Source: Acarospora socialis
Taxonomy: Eukaryota > Ascomycota > Lecanoromycetes > Acarosporales > Acarosporaceae
DNA length: 64,000 bases
Reading direction: 5' to 3'
Assembly (NCBI GenBank): GCA_025617375.2
Contig: JAMYGW020000004.1
Span: forward strand, 1,984,001-2,048,000
Made by a program: the position numbers and the translations under genes. Each line of letters starts with the position of its first letter. Positions within the stretch are counted from its first letter, which is position 1. The notes under the pieces were generated by a model. It had not been told where the DNA came from, made no database searches, and saw only the letters and a list, made by a program, of their open reading frames with translations. Below, in pieces: positions 50,751-64,000 of this stretch.

Positions 50751-52855
50751 TGTTCTTCACTCGGTAAAACCTGGGCTTTAGCAAAATCCAAGGTTTCCTC
50801 CACTAGCTGTTGAACGTGACTTCCTCACTGTGTCCTTTAACCACCTCGACTTCATCGTTTCGTGAGTTGCACGTGGCGAAGCTGTTTTCATTCTAGGCTT
50901 CACTTTGCCAACACTCTGGCCCTAATCCCTTTCCCTCGAGGATTGGTCCACTCAATGGTTAGGGCCTATTTTGGTGCAAAGAAGACGATGTCCGTTCGGA
51001 CAGGCCAACTACTCACCACGGCCTCCGCCCGTCAGGGTATGGATGCAGTGGTCCATCTTATGAGGCCTACACGTGTTGCTGTCTGAAAAAGGTCGGCACG
51101 GATCCGCCGAGGTCGCTTGTCCGCTCTAAGGAGAGGATTCTCATCTTTCCAGATATGGTTCTCCACTGGGTTGCTCAAGTGCTCGGTATCTATCGTGAAG
51201 AGTATCCGACGACGATCTGACCTGTGCGGACTATATGTTGCATTGATTTTGAAACGTGAAGGTCTGGCAAAACTGTAACCTATGGCCGAGCTCATTTGCG
51301 CCCGCTTACGTGCACCGGGCGATCTTTCTACAAGCTGCAGTGGTCCGCACGTTTTGTCGACCGACCACTCCAGGGTAAGTACATGTAAGGTCGGTGCCAG
51401 GAGGGATACCGGGTATGGGTGACACCGGGAGTCTGTAACGAAGGTGTTGAGGCTTGCATATTAGTGGCATTTAGGGTAGCCACAGGGCGTTGACAGGGAA
51501 CGCCTTCCTGCAGGTTATAGACTTCTCTAAGGTAGTATAAGGTAATTCGTGGAGGGCGGTTATCGGTACTCGTAGGTAGGTAGAGTACTCCAACACTAGG
51601 TATGTACCTGGTACACTTACATACCTTACCATCGTCCATGCCGCATACCTAATCAAGAGTGGGTGCAGCTTGAAAGCAACCTCGACTATTTGTGCCGGCC
51701 ATACTTTGGATGACACTGACAGAAAGATTGCACCCCGATGTCTCACTTTCTTTTGCAGACTTCATGAAACTGCCTTACCATTGCCGGTCCGTTACCTCAG
51801 GTATTCGTACCTACCTAAGTAGGAACGGAGGGCATGTGTGCACTGATGATGCAGAGTATAGCAAGTAGTGGATGGTAGCTAAAGCCAGGATCGGCATGTC
51901 TCGACATGGGATGATTCGACAGCATTGGCTTCACCGTTTCCATGTGGCTGCGTACTCCATGCACTCGACCCCCCCCCATATCAAGCCATAAGCATTTCAA
52001 AGTTCCAAATCCACGCACATCGTACATAGTACCTTTTGGAGATATTTGGAGATAGCAGGTATCACTATCATGTCGCCATTATTGTGGAATCTAGAAACGT
52101 GCTGTGTCAAGATCCATCCTTCGTGCTGATTTGTTTGAACCGAGTCAAATCCATTCGACGTCGGGTGTGCAACATCCAGTTTCTCAGCCCGCCATAAGCC
52201 ACCAGGAGAAAGCACTAGGATATGAGGTGCATGTACAAGGACGAGTAACCTATCTTACTGGAATCTTTCTTGTAGCCAGTCATTCCTGGAGTTACCGGTT
52301 TCGTTTTTTCGGTGCATTTCAGAACCCAAAGCTACACGTTGCCTCCCGGTCGACATTGGTTATCGCCCTCTGATGATCCGCGACAATACATAAGCGTGGC
52401 GACTTCCTCCATATCATATCCAAGTAGCCAGCCGAACGAGTCTAGTTAGGGACCCGCGCTGCACCTGTGCCTAGGCTCCTTGCATATGAGGGAATCTTAG
52501 GAACTCCAAAAGGCTTCCAAGTTCAAAAACATCGACGGTATCTCCTGGGCGATATTCCAGACCTCTGCTAAGCAGACCCAGCACCTGTCAACCAGCCAGC
52601 CGCTTCTCGTTCAGCTCGGCTTTGGTGAAGATAGAGCTCACCATCCGTCCGACGAGTCTGAAGATGCGATGCCCTCGCATTGCAATGGAGGAGCTCGAAT
52701 GAAACCAGACGGTGGACGACTGCTTGTGCGCTGCTGTTGGGGACAACGTTCGTATGCTCTCTGGTGGCCATGTGAAGGGTTGGTGACGACTGAAGCTTAC
52801 CGCTATTCAGAGACGACCAAGCTAAGGTCTCGCGAAGCCTAAACTTTACCTCGCG
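50751..52855. other. Intergenic with AGGTA/TACCT repeats
   Basis: This is a 2.1-kb spacer. About 51520-51640 and 51790-51830 hold AGGTAAGG, TACCTACC and CTACCTAAGTAGG units. A C8 run lies at about 51969. ORFs of 70-120 codons are present on both strands but none has a recognisable motif or splicing partner. The segment must contain the promoter of the OGT-like gene. Confidence 0.4.
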
Positions 52856-55800
52856 ATGATGTTTTCGGATGTTGCCTACCCGCAACGCAACCGCCGTGAC
52901 GTTCACAGCCGGTTTCATTCGCGACCACATCAACTAGAGAATCGCGCCGGTGTGGGCTATCTCGATTCCTTACCTACCTCTCCGGCCGTGACAACACCGC
53001 GAGAGCTTCCATACAATGGATTACATGTTTGGCGGTCTGGCCGGGTATTCGCTGAATCGTCAGGCCGAGATGGGTCGCCGCTGCAAAGAACGAATTCCTT
53101 TCCCCCTCAAAAGCCGGATGGAAGTCCACGAGACGGAAGATTGGATGCGTCGGAACACATGCTGCGGAGAAAAACTCCCAGTGGGACATTGGCTGCCGGT
53201 TACGATGGTACCCCCGTGGAGTGGGCTTCTAACTCGCACGCTATAAAGGACGTTCTGGTACCCTCGCCGAACATAAACAACGCGCAGATGGCTCATCAAC
53301 GGTTCCCTCCTAGTTTTAACCAATATCGGTCTCTAACGACAGCGGCAAATCATACCCGGCCAGAACATGCGAAGCTATACGGCCACACTGGCCATGGCAA
53401 CTGGGAAGCGGGCTCGGAGGATATTGAAAAGATGATGAGGGTCAATTGCCTGCACAAACCTGAATATTCACCGGGTATCGATTCTTTCTTGGACCAAGTC
53501 CCAGGTCATCGGGGCCTAGCCTATCTTCTACCGAACGGACAGCAAGTTCCTACTGTGATGCAACCGACATGGCAGCCGTGTCCCGGCCCAACCGCGTCCG
53601 ACGACCCTGGGCCTTATGGCCCGTATTGGCCCAATGGGTCGTTCGTACCTTACCGACCGGCCGCTTTGCGAGATCCACGCTTCTTCTCGCATGCTGGTCG
53701 AGCTTGGGTTCCGGCCAACGGCGGTAAATGGACAAATTACCGTGAGCGAGGCTGGCAGTCAGCTGTCGGGCCACGGTCATTTACTCCTACTAACAACGAC
53801 GATCCTGGCCCTTACCCGCAACAACTGACGTTCGACCGTGCGCACAGCTCTGACATGCCACCATCTACCGAGTATCCGTTCCGCCACCCGCCTAGGCCTT
53901 ATGTTGTGCAAGAATCGCGAGCTACCTATGAGCTTGACGATGGTACCCGAGGCTATCAAGCTTACCTGGGCCGTGCCACCCAGCACCGACCACCCGCTCC
54001 TAATGGCCGTGACACCGGTAACCAGGAAGGAAGTCATACTGGTTATTCGACACCGCTTACGTCAGTTGTTCATTACGATAAGGAACAGCCGCCTGTCCCG
54101 GAACTTGGTTTAATGGCCAGCGATGCACAATTCAAGGAGAAAGTATTATCCTGGGCCCACCGGGTCTACATTGATCTGTTGGCTTCCCTCCATCAGTCTC
54201 GAAGAGCGAGTCTTCATGGCAAACATGTTGACAGCAGACAGAATTTGCTGCGAGCCAACATCTATCCGAGACCACCACGACAGCCGCTGTCCGACTTCTC
54301 GACGCAATTCAGTAATCAGAGTTCATTGAGCGACAGAAGCCCACCGGCTCAGGATTCCTGCCGCATGACTCATGAAGAACACATTAGTAAAAAGCCAAGG
54401 CAGGATGATGGTCATCACCATTGTTTTGCAGGTGTTGTTGGTAACGGACGCCACAGAGACTCTTTGAGCTTTCCAAGCACCGACTCCGTTGCGACCCACC
54501 AAAATGACCACCGGTACAGGGAGCGTTTGCCGCCAACCTTCTCATTTCAGTCATCTACGCCTGGCGGCTTCTGCAACATACGTAGACTCGCCGGAGCGAG
54601 GCCTTCCTTACCTACTACGCCGTCCGAACAAGGACCATCCTCATCATCAGATGCTGTGGCTGCCTTAGAGATGCTGACTAGACTGTGCCAGGAGAGTGGA
54701 TGGTTATGGATTGATGGTATGCTACTAGGAGGCTGTCTTGCCTACGGTTTGGGTGAATACAACAAAGCATCACGGTGGTATTCCAGAATCCTCACGAACG
54801 ATCCCAGGTGAGTCAGTCCGATGTCCCCATTGAGCCCAGCTGATTATAGTCAGCCATGTAGAGGCCATGTCAAACTTAGCGGCATCGCTATTATCCCTCA
54901 ATCGACGCGAAGAAGCCGAACAGTACTGGCTCCGATCCGTGAGGTTGCGTCCAAGCTTTTTCGAAGCCACAGAACACCTCATCGGGCTCCTGTGCGGAGA
55001 TCAGAGAGGCAAACAAGCCGTCGGAATAATCGACTATGTTGAGGGTGCGCTTCGCCTTGACCGGCATGGCGAGTGTCAGAAAGCCGTAGATGGAATCAGC
55101 GAAACTTCTAGTGAGAAGAGCAGATCCCCGAGTGTGTCCATGTCAGAAGTTTCTGACAGGCTAACATTCGATTTTGACCTGGAGGATGATACCTACATGA
55201 AAGCTAATTCAGAGGTTGATGCAACAAGGTGCCAGCCAGGTTTCGGGTCCAGTGGGTACGCCATACCTGGGTCTGAGAATGGTAGGATGCTCGCACTGGT
55301 GCATGCTAAAGGGAACATGCTTTATGGGCTTGGGGACAATGCAGGGGCTGCCAAAGCATTCGAAGATGCCGTACTGATTGGGTCTGGGAGGAGACAGCAT
55401 GGTATTCATGGACTAATCAAACGAATCCTCACCGTCGTTTCCCACGAGGCAACGTCCGAGACAAAGCCAATCAGAACGGACGGGCATTGCAAGGAACCCG
55501 TACTGTTACTGCCTGAGAAAGCATTGCAGACTTCCAAGCTTGTCTTTCCAGCTCAGGGCGAGCTACCCGGGCTGAGGGACGTGCCCCAGGGTATCGCCAA
55601 AAGAGCAGCAATCTCAACAACCAGTAACTCGTTGCTATCTCTTGCGAAGATCTATCAGGATGGAATGTCGTCAAGTGCTGCTCCGACAAGCGGACCGAGG
55701 GCAACATCTGGGGTACGAGACATTCTAGCGTTGTACTACCTGTCACTAGCCCTTCAACCCAGTCCATCGACCGCAAATAATGTTGGCATTCTCCTGGCAA

Positions 55801-58171
55801 GCGTTCAACCGTCTGCACCGTTCAAAACGCCAATATCCAATGTTTCCCAAAGGCCCGCGATACCAGGTATCACACCTGGAAGCGGAATCGCGCTTGCTTT
55901 GGCTTATTATAACTACGGCTTAAATCTAGACTCACGGCATGCTCATCTCTACACGAATCTCGGCAGCTTGCTGAAAGATATTGGTCAGCTAGCCGCCGCG
56001 ATCAAGATGTATGAACAAGCTGTCGCATGCGACGGGAGCTTTGATATTGCCTTGGCAAATCTAGCAAATGCCGTCAAAGACCAGGGGCGGATCAGTGATG
56101 CGATAAATTACTACAGGAGAGCTGTGGCAGCAAGTCCAGACTTCGCAGAAGCAGTATGTGGACTAGCGAACGCGCTAAACTCGGTTTGTGGCTGGACCGG
56201 AAGAGGTGGTGTTGTGTTCTCGGGCAACGGCAAAAGAGACCAGTGGCACGTTGACGATCAGGGCATGCCTATGGACGCCAGAATCGTCCCCGGAAAGGGC
56301 TCTGGCTGGATCAAGCGCGTCGTCGACATAGTCGAGAAACAACTCCGGGACGGAGAGAGCTGGGGAAGAGGACTCTTGCGAGGCGAATCACTAGACTTCG
56401 TACTCAAACAACTGGAAGCAGCAGATGTTGGTGCTAGCTGGTCGACTGTGAGGCGCAAATCGTTGAGAAATGCCATTCAACAGTGGACCGGACGCAGCTG
56501 GGAAGGGGCCAAGGCTGTACGGCTTGTAGAACGCGCCACAAAACTCCTGAGTTGGTGGTGGTACCAAGAGAGATATGTTCAGGATAGAGAGTACCGAGCG
56601 GCGAGGTATACCAGGCCACAGCTACCCGGTATACTCGCCGTGCCAAGTGCGCCAACTGTCCTCCCGTTCCATACATTCACCTGCCCCTTGTCCGCAGATC
56701 AGGTTCGCAAAATCTCGCAACGCAATGCTCTCCGGATCTCATGCTCGACTCTTCGCGCACCTTGGCTGTCAAAGACGGTTTACAGGCCTCCTGCACCACC
56801 GCGGCCTCATCTGAACGTTGGTTATGTGTCGTCTGATTTCAATAACCATCCTTTAGCGCACTTGATGCAGTCAGTCTTTGGCCTGCACAATCCTGCGCGT
56901 GTCAAGGCGTTCTGTTACGCCACTACAGCAAGCGACAACTCCGCTCACCGCCAACAAATCGAGCGTGAAGCTCCACGATTTTACGACGCGAGCAGCTGGT
57001 CGATCGATGTCCTGGTCAAACAAATTGTGGAGGATGGCATACACATCCTTATCAACCTAAACGGCTATACTCGTGGAGCACGCAACGAGGTATTCGCCGC
57101 ACGGCCCGCGCCAATCCAGATGTCTTTCATGGGATTCGCAGGTACGTTGGGTGCGGAGTGGTGTGACTATCTCCTCGCAGACGAGACCGCGATTCCGCCG
57201 GAAACGCTAAGGCCTGGGAGGCAAAACGTCAACTTGGAAGATCAGATGAACGATGAAAATAATGGGGATGACCTTGATGAATGGATATACTCCGAAAACA
57301 TCATCTTCTCTAGGGATACATTCTTTTGCTGCGATCACCGGCAAAGCGCGCCTGATTCCCAAGGCAAGCAGTTGAGCTGGGGTGAAGAGCAAGTGCGGCG
57401 ATGGAAGATGCGGAAGGAACTGTTTCCGGACCTGGCTGACAACGCTGTCATTCTAGGGAATTTCAATCAGTTGTACAAGGTGTGCCGTTATGTGCTTCCC
57501 GTGGGGAGAGGAGACTGACAGAGTTGCGCCTACAGATCGATCCGACCACCTTCAGAAGCTGGCTTCGAATACTGGCGCGACTTCCCAACGCAGTGCTCTG
57601 GCTCTTGCGCTTCCCAGAGCTTGGTGAAAGTAACCTCAAACAGACGGCAATCCGCTGGGCGGGCTCCGAAGTCGCATCCCGGATCATCTTCACGGACGTG
57701 GCACCAAAGCACCAGCACATCTCTCGTGCGCGAGTCTGCGATCTGTTTCTCGACACGCCCGAGTGCAACGCTCATACTACAGCCGCCGATGTGTTGTGGT
57801 CTGGGACACCGTTACTAACTTTACCACGATACAAGTATAAGATGTGCTCGAGGATGGCCGCTTCCATCTTGAAAGGCGCATTACCCCAGACGGCCCAGGG
57901 CAAAGCAGCGGCTATGGAGTTGATCGCCGATAGCGACGAGGAGTATGAGGAGCGTGCAGTCGCCCTCGGCGATGACCTCGTTTACAGCACCGAGCCCGAA
58001 GAACTCGGGATGGGACATGGTAGACTGGTCGAGCTCAGGAAAATCTTGTACGAGAGTCGATGGACCAGTGCTCTCTTCGACACGAAGCGGTGGGTGCGAG
58101 ACATCGAGGCCGCTTATGCCGAAGCATGGCGGAAGTGGGTCGCAGGAGAAGGTGGAGATATTTGGCTGTAG
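52856..58171 (+). CDS. OGT: O-GlcNAc transferase-like (GT41, Spindly-type) TPR glycosyltransferase
   Basis: This is a nucleocytoplasmic glycosyltransferase expected to put a single sugar (GlcNAc or fucose) on Ser/Thr of proteins. Exons 52856-54807, 54854-57479 and 57536-58171 join in frame to 1737 residues. The first ~590 residues are Pro/Asn/Gly-rich and look disordered. TPR units begin near 600 (AVAALEMLTRLCQESG; HVEAMSNLAASLLSLNRREE) and continue at about 985-1090 (LYTNLGSLLKDIGQLAAAI; IALANLANAVKDQGRISDAI). The GT41 catalytic halves are at about 1300-1440 (NVGYVSSDFNNHPLAHLM, including the HP motif) and 1527-1660 (FTDVAPKHQHISRARVCDLF; CNAHTTAADVLWSGTPLL, with the UDP-binding HTT). An acidic insert splits the two halves. 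Substrate sugar cannot be told from sequence alone. Confidence 0.92.
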
Positions 58172-61100
58172 TAGCCACAGACTTACATGTTTGGCAAGGT
58201 AGTTGTTATAAGGTAGTTGTTACTTCGGATGGAAGGGACGGGAGGGCGCATCTGGCATAGGGCACGGAGTTTGGAAGACGGCTCATCCAAGATACCACTT
58301 TGGCGAACTCGGCGGGACAGGTCTTGGTGTAGCAAACACCCAGGGCCACTTTACATTTATTGAGGCGCAATCGGATGAGTGGTTTGTGTGCAAGCCGCCT
58401 GTGAGCGAATATCGGTGCCTAGCAGGAGAGGATCGGGCACCCTCCCAACACTGTTCCTCGAAACCGGAGATAAAAGTCCAGAGCGCTCGGCGATATAGCG
58501 CCGCTCAGCCAACGGGATGCCACGCGTAACCCGAGCTGTCAGGTAGGCACGATCAATCTTCCCGATGCACATCGATTATGGCCGAGGAGGAGGCTGGAGA
58601 TCAAGTCATCATTGCTGATCATCTTAAATCAGTCGTGACAACTCAAATCAGTACACTACACGATGGAAGGTAATAGTGGGAGTCCAATCCCACATGACTA
58701 AATTGGATAATGTGGGCCCAGCGATGCCCGAGTAGAAGGACCTTGTCCACCAAGTGGAAGGGCCGGCTTACCCTTCTCCCGGTGAGTTCAGACAGAACTA
58801 CAAGTGTCCTTGTTCAGCCTGCTATAACAAGCGGAGAGAAGTACATGCATAAAACGTAGTTGGGGGAGAGGTTCAGGACTAAACACATCAATCTACACCG
58901 GGTGAGTCGAGTTGAAGCCATGCCTTTTGGCTCGTCTTTCGAACGCGAACATCCTTTCCAGACGGTCAACAAATAGACGACCATGTACCAGCAGCCCCCC
59001 ATACACACGCAAACACATCAAGCTAGAGAGGAATTCGTCTGCAGCAAGTCCTGTCTTGTGGGTCAGTCTAACCTGTGCGGAAGGCACCCAATTGGGGGGT
59101 GGGAAGATTTCAATCATGGGTGAAGCTGCACCGGTATGGATCGGCAGGATGGACAGGATGGCTCAGGATCACCTGCACCATTGATCTCAGCGGACGAGCG
59201 GGCTCCGATCCTGCTTGTCACCTCAAAAAACATCTGGGCTCCCGCCAACGAGCTTGACCTCACCTGGGGCCCTGTTTCATGAGTTGTTACGAGAGAGCGT
59301 GAAGGGTGTCATGACCAAAGGTAAAGTCAACAAGCCGGTGACAGCCACCAACAGCTGAGGTCGGGTGCCATGGAGCTTGATTGGTGGTTTGGTGACCGTG
59401 TGCGACACGAGATACAGTCCTGTCGCCATCTCCGTTTCCCTCCCATCTCTTCCACCTTGGCCTTCATGTCAGAAGAATTTGGCCATAGAAGACCCAGTAG
59501 TCGAACGATTCGCGTACACGGTACAAAGTAAGTCGTGTGGCGGAAGACCATCATTTGTCGTATCAAGACTCCGCTGAAGGTTAGTGACGTCGAAATACTT
59601 TTCTAAGATTAAGGTCGGATTATGTCAGATGTCGACCAGGATGACAACAGCCGGCGACAGTTGGGCCCAGCTCCTCCTCATCCTTAGCGAGAGTGCGTCC
59701 CTTGGAGTCGGAATGCCTGTGGCGCTCGATGCCGTCCGCCAAGCCTGAAACGCGCAGCAAGCTGACGGTCAAGAGTACACATAACTTCTGATGGATACTG
59801 CGTTAACCTACCTAGGTACCTTATGATTCGGATGATATATCACAGTGTGCTGTATACGGAGCTCATGTCCTGAATGTCTTAGCCACTCTACGAGTCGAGT
59901 ACGTTTGATTTCGCTGGTAGGTCCGTACGGAAGCTCTCTTCTAGAAGCACCATCTCGCACTCCCGCCAGCCGACGAGCGCCCGAGGGAATGCGTTGGGTT
60001 GGGACTGACTGTCCCGAGCCACCGAACAAGCCATGGTGTGTCCCACAAGGCTCTGGTTGTGGTCTGATCGATGGTTCTGGGCCGCGCCAAAAGGTGACAG
60101 TCGCATCCAACGGGCCCAAGACCTGTAGGTACGCAGTACGGAGTCGGTGGGTAGGATCCTAAGGTAAGGTAGAGATCTCAGGCCCTTGTGATGCAAGATA
60201 GAGTTTGGTGACCTTTGGTTGAACTGCACACCAAGTCTCCATGTCCGAGTCGAGCGAAAGTCGAGGCTTTGGTAAGGTACTCTACTACTAGGTAGGCAGT
60301 TCTCCTTTGTACGATTATGTACTCATACATCGCTTGCGCTTCTCATTTCGGTGTGTCGACTTGACTACGATACAGAGTCATACAGGGTCGAAGTACTCGT
60401 ATCTACCTAGTCTATGTACTTCGTAGTGGTGGATGCCCTGATGGATTCAATATATACTCCGTATGATCGAGGATGAAGTGGAAGCATCTGTTCGGGAGCG
60501 AATAAGCGAAGCAGGGCCGGAGCAAGTTCCGGATTCGTTCAGGGTGTCATCATCGTGCAGGAGAAAAGTCTGGTGTAGGTACCGACCAGGCTCGAGCGAG
60601 ATCAGGTAAGGTAAGGTACTTTGACAGTCCCCGATCGCGGCAAAGCCGTTGGAAGACGCGCATAATCGTCGATGGTGGCGTTGGCCAGACCCGGCGGTCC
60701 TTTTCGTTCCTTTCCAACTTTCTCACCCTTGTCGCTCACACTTCGAGCCGGTCTCTCGGGGCTGCCGAAGAGGTGCCCTGGTGGGGTGCATCGAACTGGT
60801 GCAGAGCTTGGAAATTGAATCTGCACAGTCAGTACGGTATCATGCTTTTACCCTGCGTTGTTATTACATACGCTTGGTGGTCTTGTCTATTCGAAGATAT
60901 TTGTACCTTGCCTTTCTGCAACTGCCTTCCACACCACGTACAGTACTCACGATTCCTTGTGGATAATAATATGCTTTGGCATGGATTGTTATCCTCACGG
61001 TCAATATGATTGGAACTCCGCTCAACACCCCAGACTCGACGCAGGTCCTCTTACACACCCTTGTACAGCCAGGAGAATCGTACAAGATGACTTCTCCATG

Positions 61101-64000
61101 ACCCTGTCGAATCCCTTTCATGGAGGTGATGTGGTCTATCTCCTTGATTATTGTAGGTAGAGTGACCCCTGCTATGATGAGCATTGGGTATGATGGAATA
61201 CATCTCTTGGATTGACGGTTCCAGCACCGATCGAATGTCTCGGATCGCTGGCAACGTCTAGTTTGCATTGGCCGCTGTTTCTGGCGCGTCAGGCGCTCTG
61301 CGTCTTTTGGTTCGGTAATGCAATTGCCGGACGAGGGACGGACTCAGGACTCACCACCTTACTTCTACCCGAGTTAGCCGTCAGGTTCCGTAGGTAGAGT
61401 TAAGGGAAAACGCAAGGTCGTCCTCCGTACCTACCTAGGTAGTGAGTAATCGATTAAAGAATCGATAGCGTCGTTATCAGAGTATATCCAATATTCCTCG
61501 AAGCAATACCTTACCCACATACCTATACATAGGGTATGACTCTGTGCGAGCACTTTATCCCTAGTACCTACCTAAGGTAAGGTATACCTACCTAGGTAGC
61601 TTCGTACCGTTTTGGATGATTTGAGTTCCCTTGCATGACACTCCCACCTGATTGGCACACGACGCACGAGCCCCGACCCAAAGGAAGGGCCAAGAGATCT
61701 AACGAACGCGCCGCTCAAACCCGTTTGCCCGCCAATCTGTCCGCGATCTTAGCGTCATCTCCCGAAAAGCGAAAAAGGGGGGGGGGGGCCGGCGGTGTCG
61801 AAGCGAGAAGTCGAAGTATTACCTTATTACTTACAGTACCCACGAATACCTTACATCTCCAAGACCTCCACTTGGAACCGTCCTCGTATCTAGAGTACCT
61901 TACTACCTTATGTGTAAGAGTAGAGTAATTGAGAAGAGTAAGGAGCCCTTTATTGGAACGGAGAGTAGGTACTGTAACTACCGTGATGTAAAGTACGCTT
62001 AATATTTCACTCAATCCGGCATCGCATCAGCCAATAGTTACATTATTCCCGTCCTCGTACTCGCCTCGTTCCACTACCTTACCAAGCGCTCTGCACGCCC
62101 CTATTGTTCGGTATTATCCTGCACCGTCGACGGGGTACTTGGTTCGAACAGCGTTCCTAACGTCCATGCGGGAGGTCCCAGTACCCCAGTTCATGAGATC
62201 TGGTCCTCGGTCTCGGGATATCCACACACAACAGTATCACCGATGTTCAACGTTGCTACCAAGCCCCACCCAACACGCTCTTATTGACCGCTGAGGGTGG
62301 GAGTTGGGATGTAGACCACTCTAGTAGTGTCAAGGCTACCTTACTACTCGGGAGTATCGTGTCCGTAGCGATACCTTATGGACGAAAGCGAGGACGACGA
62401 ATTCATGAGTGCTGCCATACTCTGCATCTTTTCTAACCTCCAAGACCCCGGCGACCATGTTGTTTCCCCCCGTGCTTCCGAAAAAGCGAAAGGTGCAGAG
62501 TCTCCAGGGTGGTGCATGTAGCATGTGCATGCAAGCCGCGCGACACGGCTCGTCAGGATGAGCTGCAAAGATTTGGGAAATGTTCGGACATCTTCGTTCG
62601 AGCTGGGATGAGCTTCGGCTTGGTTCCCGAAATTTTCCCCCGGGGTTGAGATCGAAAGAAATTCAGGGAAGGGGGTTTTCAACCACTCCTTTTCTGCCCT
62701 ACGACGTGCGCTCTCCAAGTACTGGGAGGTGTTCGTTATGGTAGGTAGCGTCCTGAAGCATCTACAAATTACCGTTCGACGGCAAACAGCCAATAATAAT
62801 CAACTCACCGAATACCGAGCAACCACACCACCCCCAACCGGAGTTTAAAACGACAACTGGACCACCCCAAGCTTCATTCGGTCGTTCGTTCATACCATGG
62901 CTGGCTGACGCGTCCTCCATCATTTGCCTTTGACCACGGTACGAGTATGAAATATTATTGCGGTTACAGCCACAACGCCTACCAGTACTGTACCGTACCA
63001 TTCCCGTACCGTACTATACCGTAACGTTACACACCACATCGTACTTCCCGGGTCTTCGTGGATGATGATTAATGGATCAACCCTGGTTGACTGAAGCTGA
63101 CCGATGAAGAAGACGGAGCACGAGAATAATACCGACGAACCAAATCTATGCCTCAAGAAATACGCCACCTAAGCCGATTGACCTTGAATTCGCTCGGTAC
63201 GAGTACTTGTCAATTGAATAATGTCACGGTGGCCTTCCCTCTGGCCGTTGTAGACCCAATTGGTACGACAGACTGACCACATTCTGACTGTCTCCTTCCT
63301 CTTGCCGCAAGCCACCGAACCTGCCGTAACTTAGCTTTCCCAAGTCCGGGTACATCGCTCGACATCATCGTCGATCCGTTGCCGCCGAGTGAGCCGACAG
63401 ACAGCGCAGATGTGGACGCTCTTGCGGGCGGAGTCCGCCGTGATGCTCTAGGTATGTACGTGGCACTCGACGATGATCTGAATGATCGTCGTCTGGCGAC
63501 TTCTTCACCAATGATAGTGACAAGCTGGAGGTGCATGCAACGGGCATTTCGCTCCCCCGAATGCTCTACTGTTACATGATTCATGACTAGGGAAGATTAC
63601 GAAAGAGAGACAGACACCAACTGCATCATTAGCTGTATTATTCCTTACCCGTACTGTACGGTTCGACGGGCACGAGCCCATGTACGAAGTAACGAACGCT
63701 CGAATCAACTGTATCTCGATTCAATTGCCGTAACGAGAGTTCATGATAGATTTAGTGTGAACCATCGTCCCGTCCGTCAGGAACCCTGCTGCGCATCCCA
63801 TATCTCAAATTCCGATCATCTGGATCCGCCCGGGGGTGGCTCGTACATGATTTGAGAGACCCGGTGACGGACTTGATGCCTCTTTGGGACCCAAGAAATA
63901 CAAATCCTGAATGGCGCCCTCTCCAATCTCGTCTGCTTTCAGCACTGGCCATGCCGGTTGCTCGACGCCCGCTTTCCTGTTCCTCGTACTCTTCAGCTCT
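58172..64000. other. Gene-poor right end (5.8 kb)
   Basis: I cannot support any gene here. The longest ORFs (62344-62793 and 63210-63584, both -) have no motif or splicing partner. The segment is rich in AGGTA/TACCT blocks (60270-60300, 60600-60620, 61420-61620, 61815-61990, 62080) and TACTCCGTA/TACTTCGTA-like words (60410-60460). A G10 run lies near 61780. A small hairpin (GTGGGAGTCCAATCCCAC) lies near 58677. It could be a long upstream region of a gene beyond the window, or hold a non-coding RNA. Confidence 0.45.
61415..61615. repeat. Cluster of TACCTAGGTA palindromes
   Basis: GTACCTACCTAGGTAGTGAG (about 61427) and TACCTACCTAGGTAGCTTCG (about 61588) bracket further TACCTTACC and TACCTACCTAAGG units. 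The words are self-complementary and could form short hairpins. This is the densest example in the window of a motif repeated in most spacers. Confidence 0.6.

Noticed and set aside
61776-61792. G10 run as a G-quadruplex or origin
   Set aside because: It is a single homopolymer without further G runs at suitable spacing; it may also be a sequencing artefact.
62344-62793. 149-codon ORF on the - strand
   Set aside because: It has no motif and no intron partner; overlapping ORFs of similar length exist in other frames.
63210-63584. 124-codon ORF on the - strand
   Set aside because: It is Arg/Ser-rich without a motif, and a long ORF also lies on the opposite strand.

Overview
The window is nuclear DNA of a filamentous ascomycete (Pezizomycotina). 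The support is short introns (about 44-84 nt) with CTAAC/CTGAC branch sites, clear fungal orthologues (VTS1, SEC23, RPL12, a TFIIIC tau131 subunit, a Spindly/OGT-type glycosyltransferase), and a sharp split between an AT-rich transposon graveyard (1 to about 24.3 kb) and a gene-bearing half of balanced composition (24.3-64 kb). I cannot name the species.

Left half. Two full-length Tad1-type LINEs (471-7496, + strand; 13861-20895, - strand) form a large inverted repeat. Their two ORFs have identical lengths (1590 and 3876 nt) and are broken only by in-frame stops. Between them and to the right lies one Ty3/gypsy fossil whose two halves now point in opposite directions: 5' LTR-gag-RT-RNase H on the - strand at 7508-11870, and integrase-3' LTR on the + strand at 20907-22712. 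An 11-bp target duplication is split the same way, beside the 3' end of LINE 1 and the 5' end of LINE 2. Together these indicate that the 6.4-kb segment between the LINEs was inverted by recombination between them. A tRNA-headed SINE with a LINE-like tail and a perfect 14-bp target duplication (12170-12669), a truncated second SINE copy (23769-24000) and older retroelement debris fill the rest. C-to-T mutation here is concentrated at CpC and CpG, with CpA kept, which is not the classical RIP pattern.

Right half, in order: ureidoglycolate lyase (DAL3, -), a 422-bp MITE in its upstream region, two unrecognised spliced genes (-), a Cys-rich unrecognised gene (-), an F-box/LRR gene (-), an abnormal-spindle (ASPM-like) gene (-), VTS1 (-), then divergently TFC4 (+), SEC23 (+), RPL12 (+), an O-GlcNAc-transferase-like gene (+), and a final 5.8 kb without a gene I can support. 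For eleven of the twelve genes I give an exon model, and DAL3 reads as one exon; every model keeps frame. The genes are mostly housekeeping and do not form an evident pathway or secondary-metabolite cluster. Intergenic regions carry many AGGTA/TACCT blocks, often as the palindrome TACCTAGGTA.
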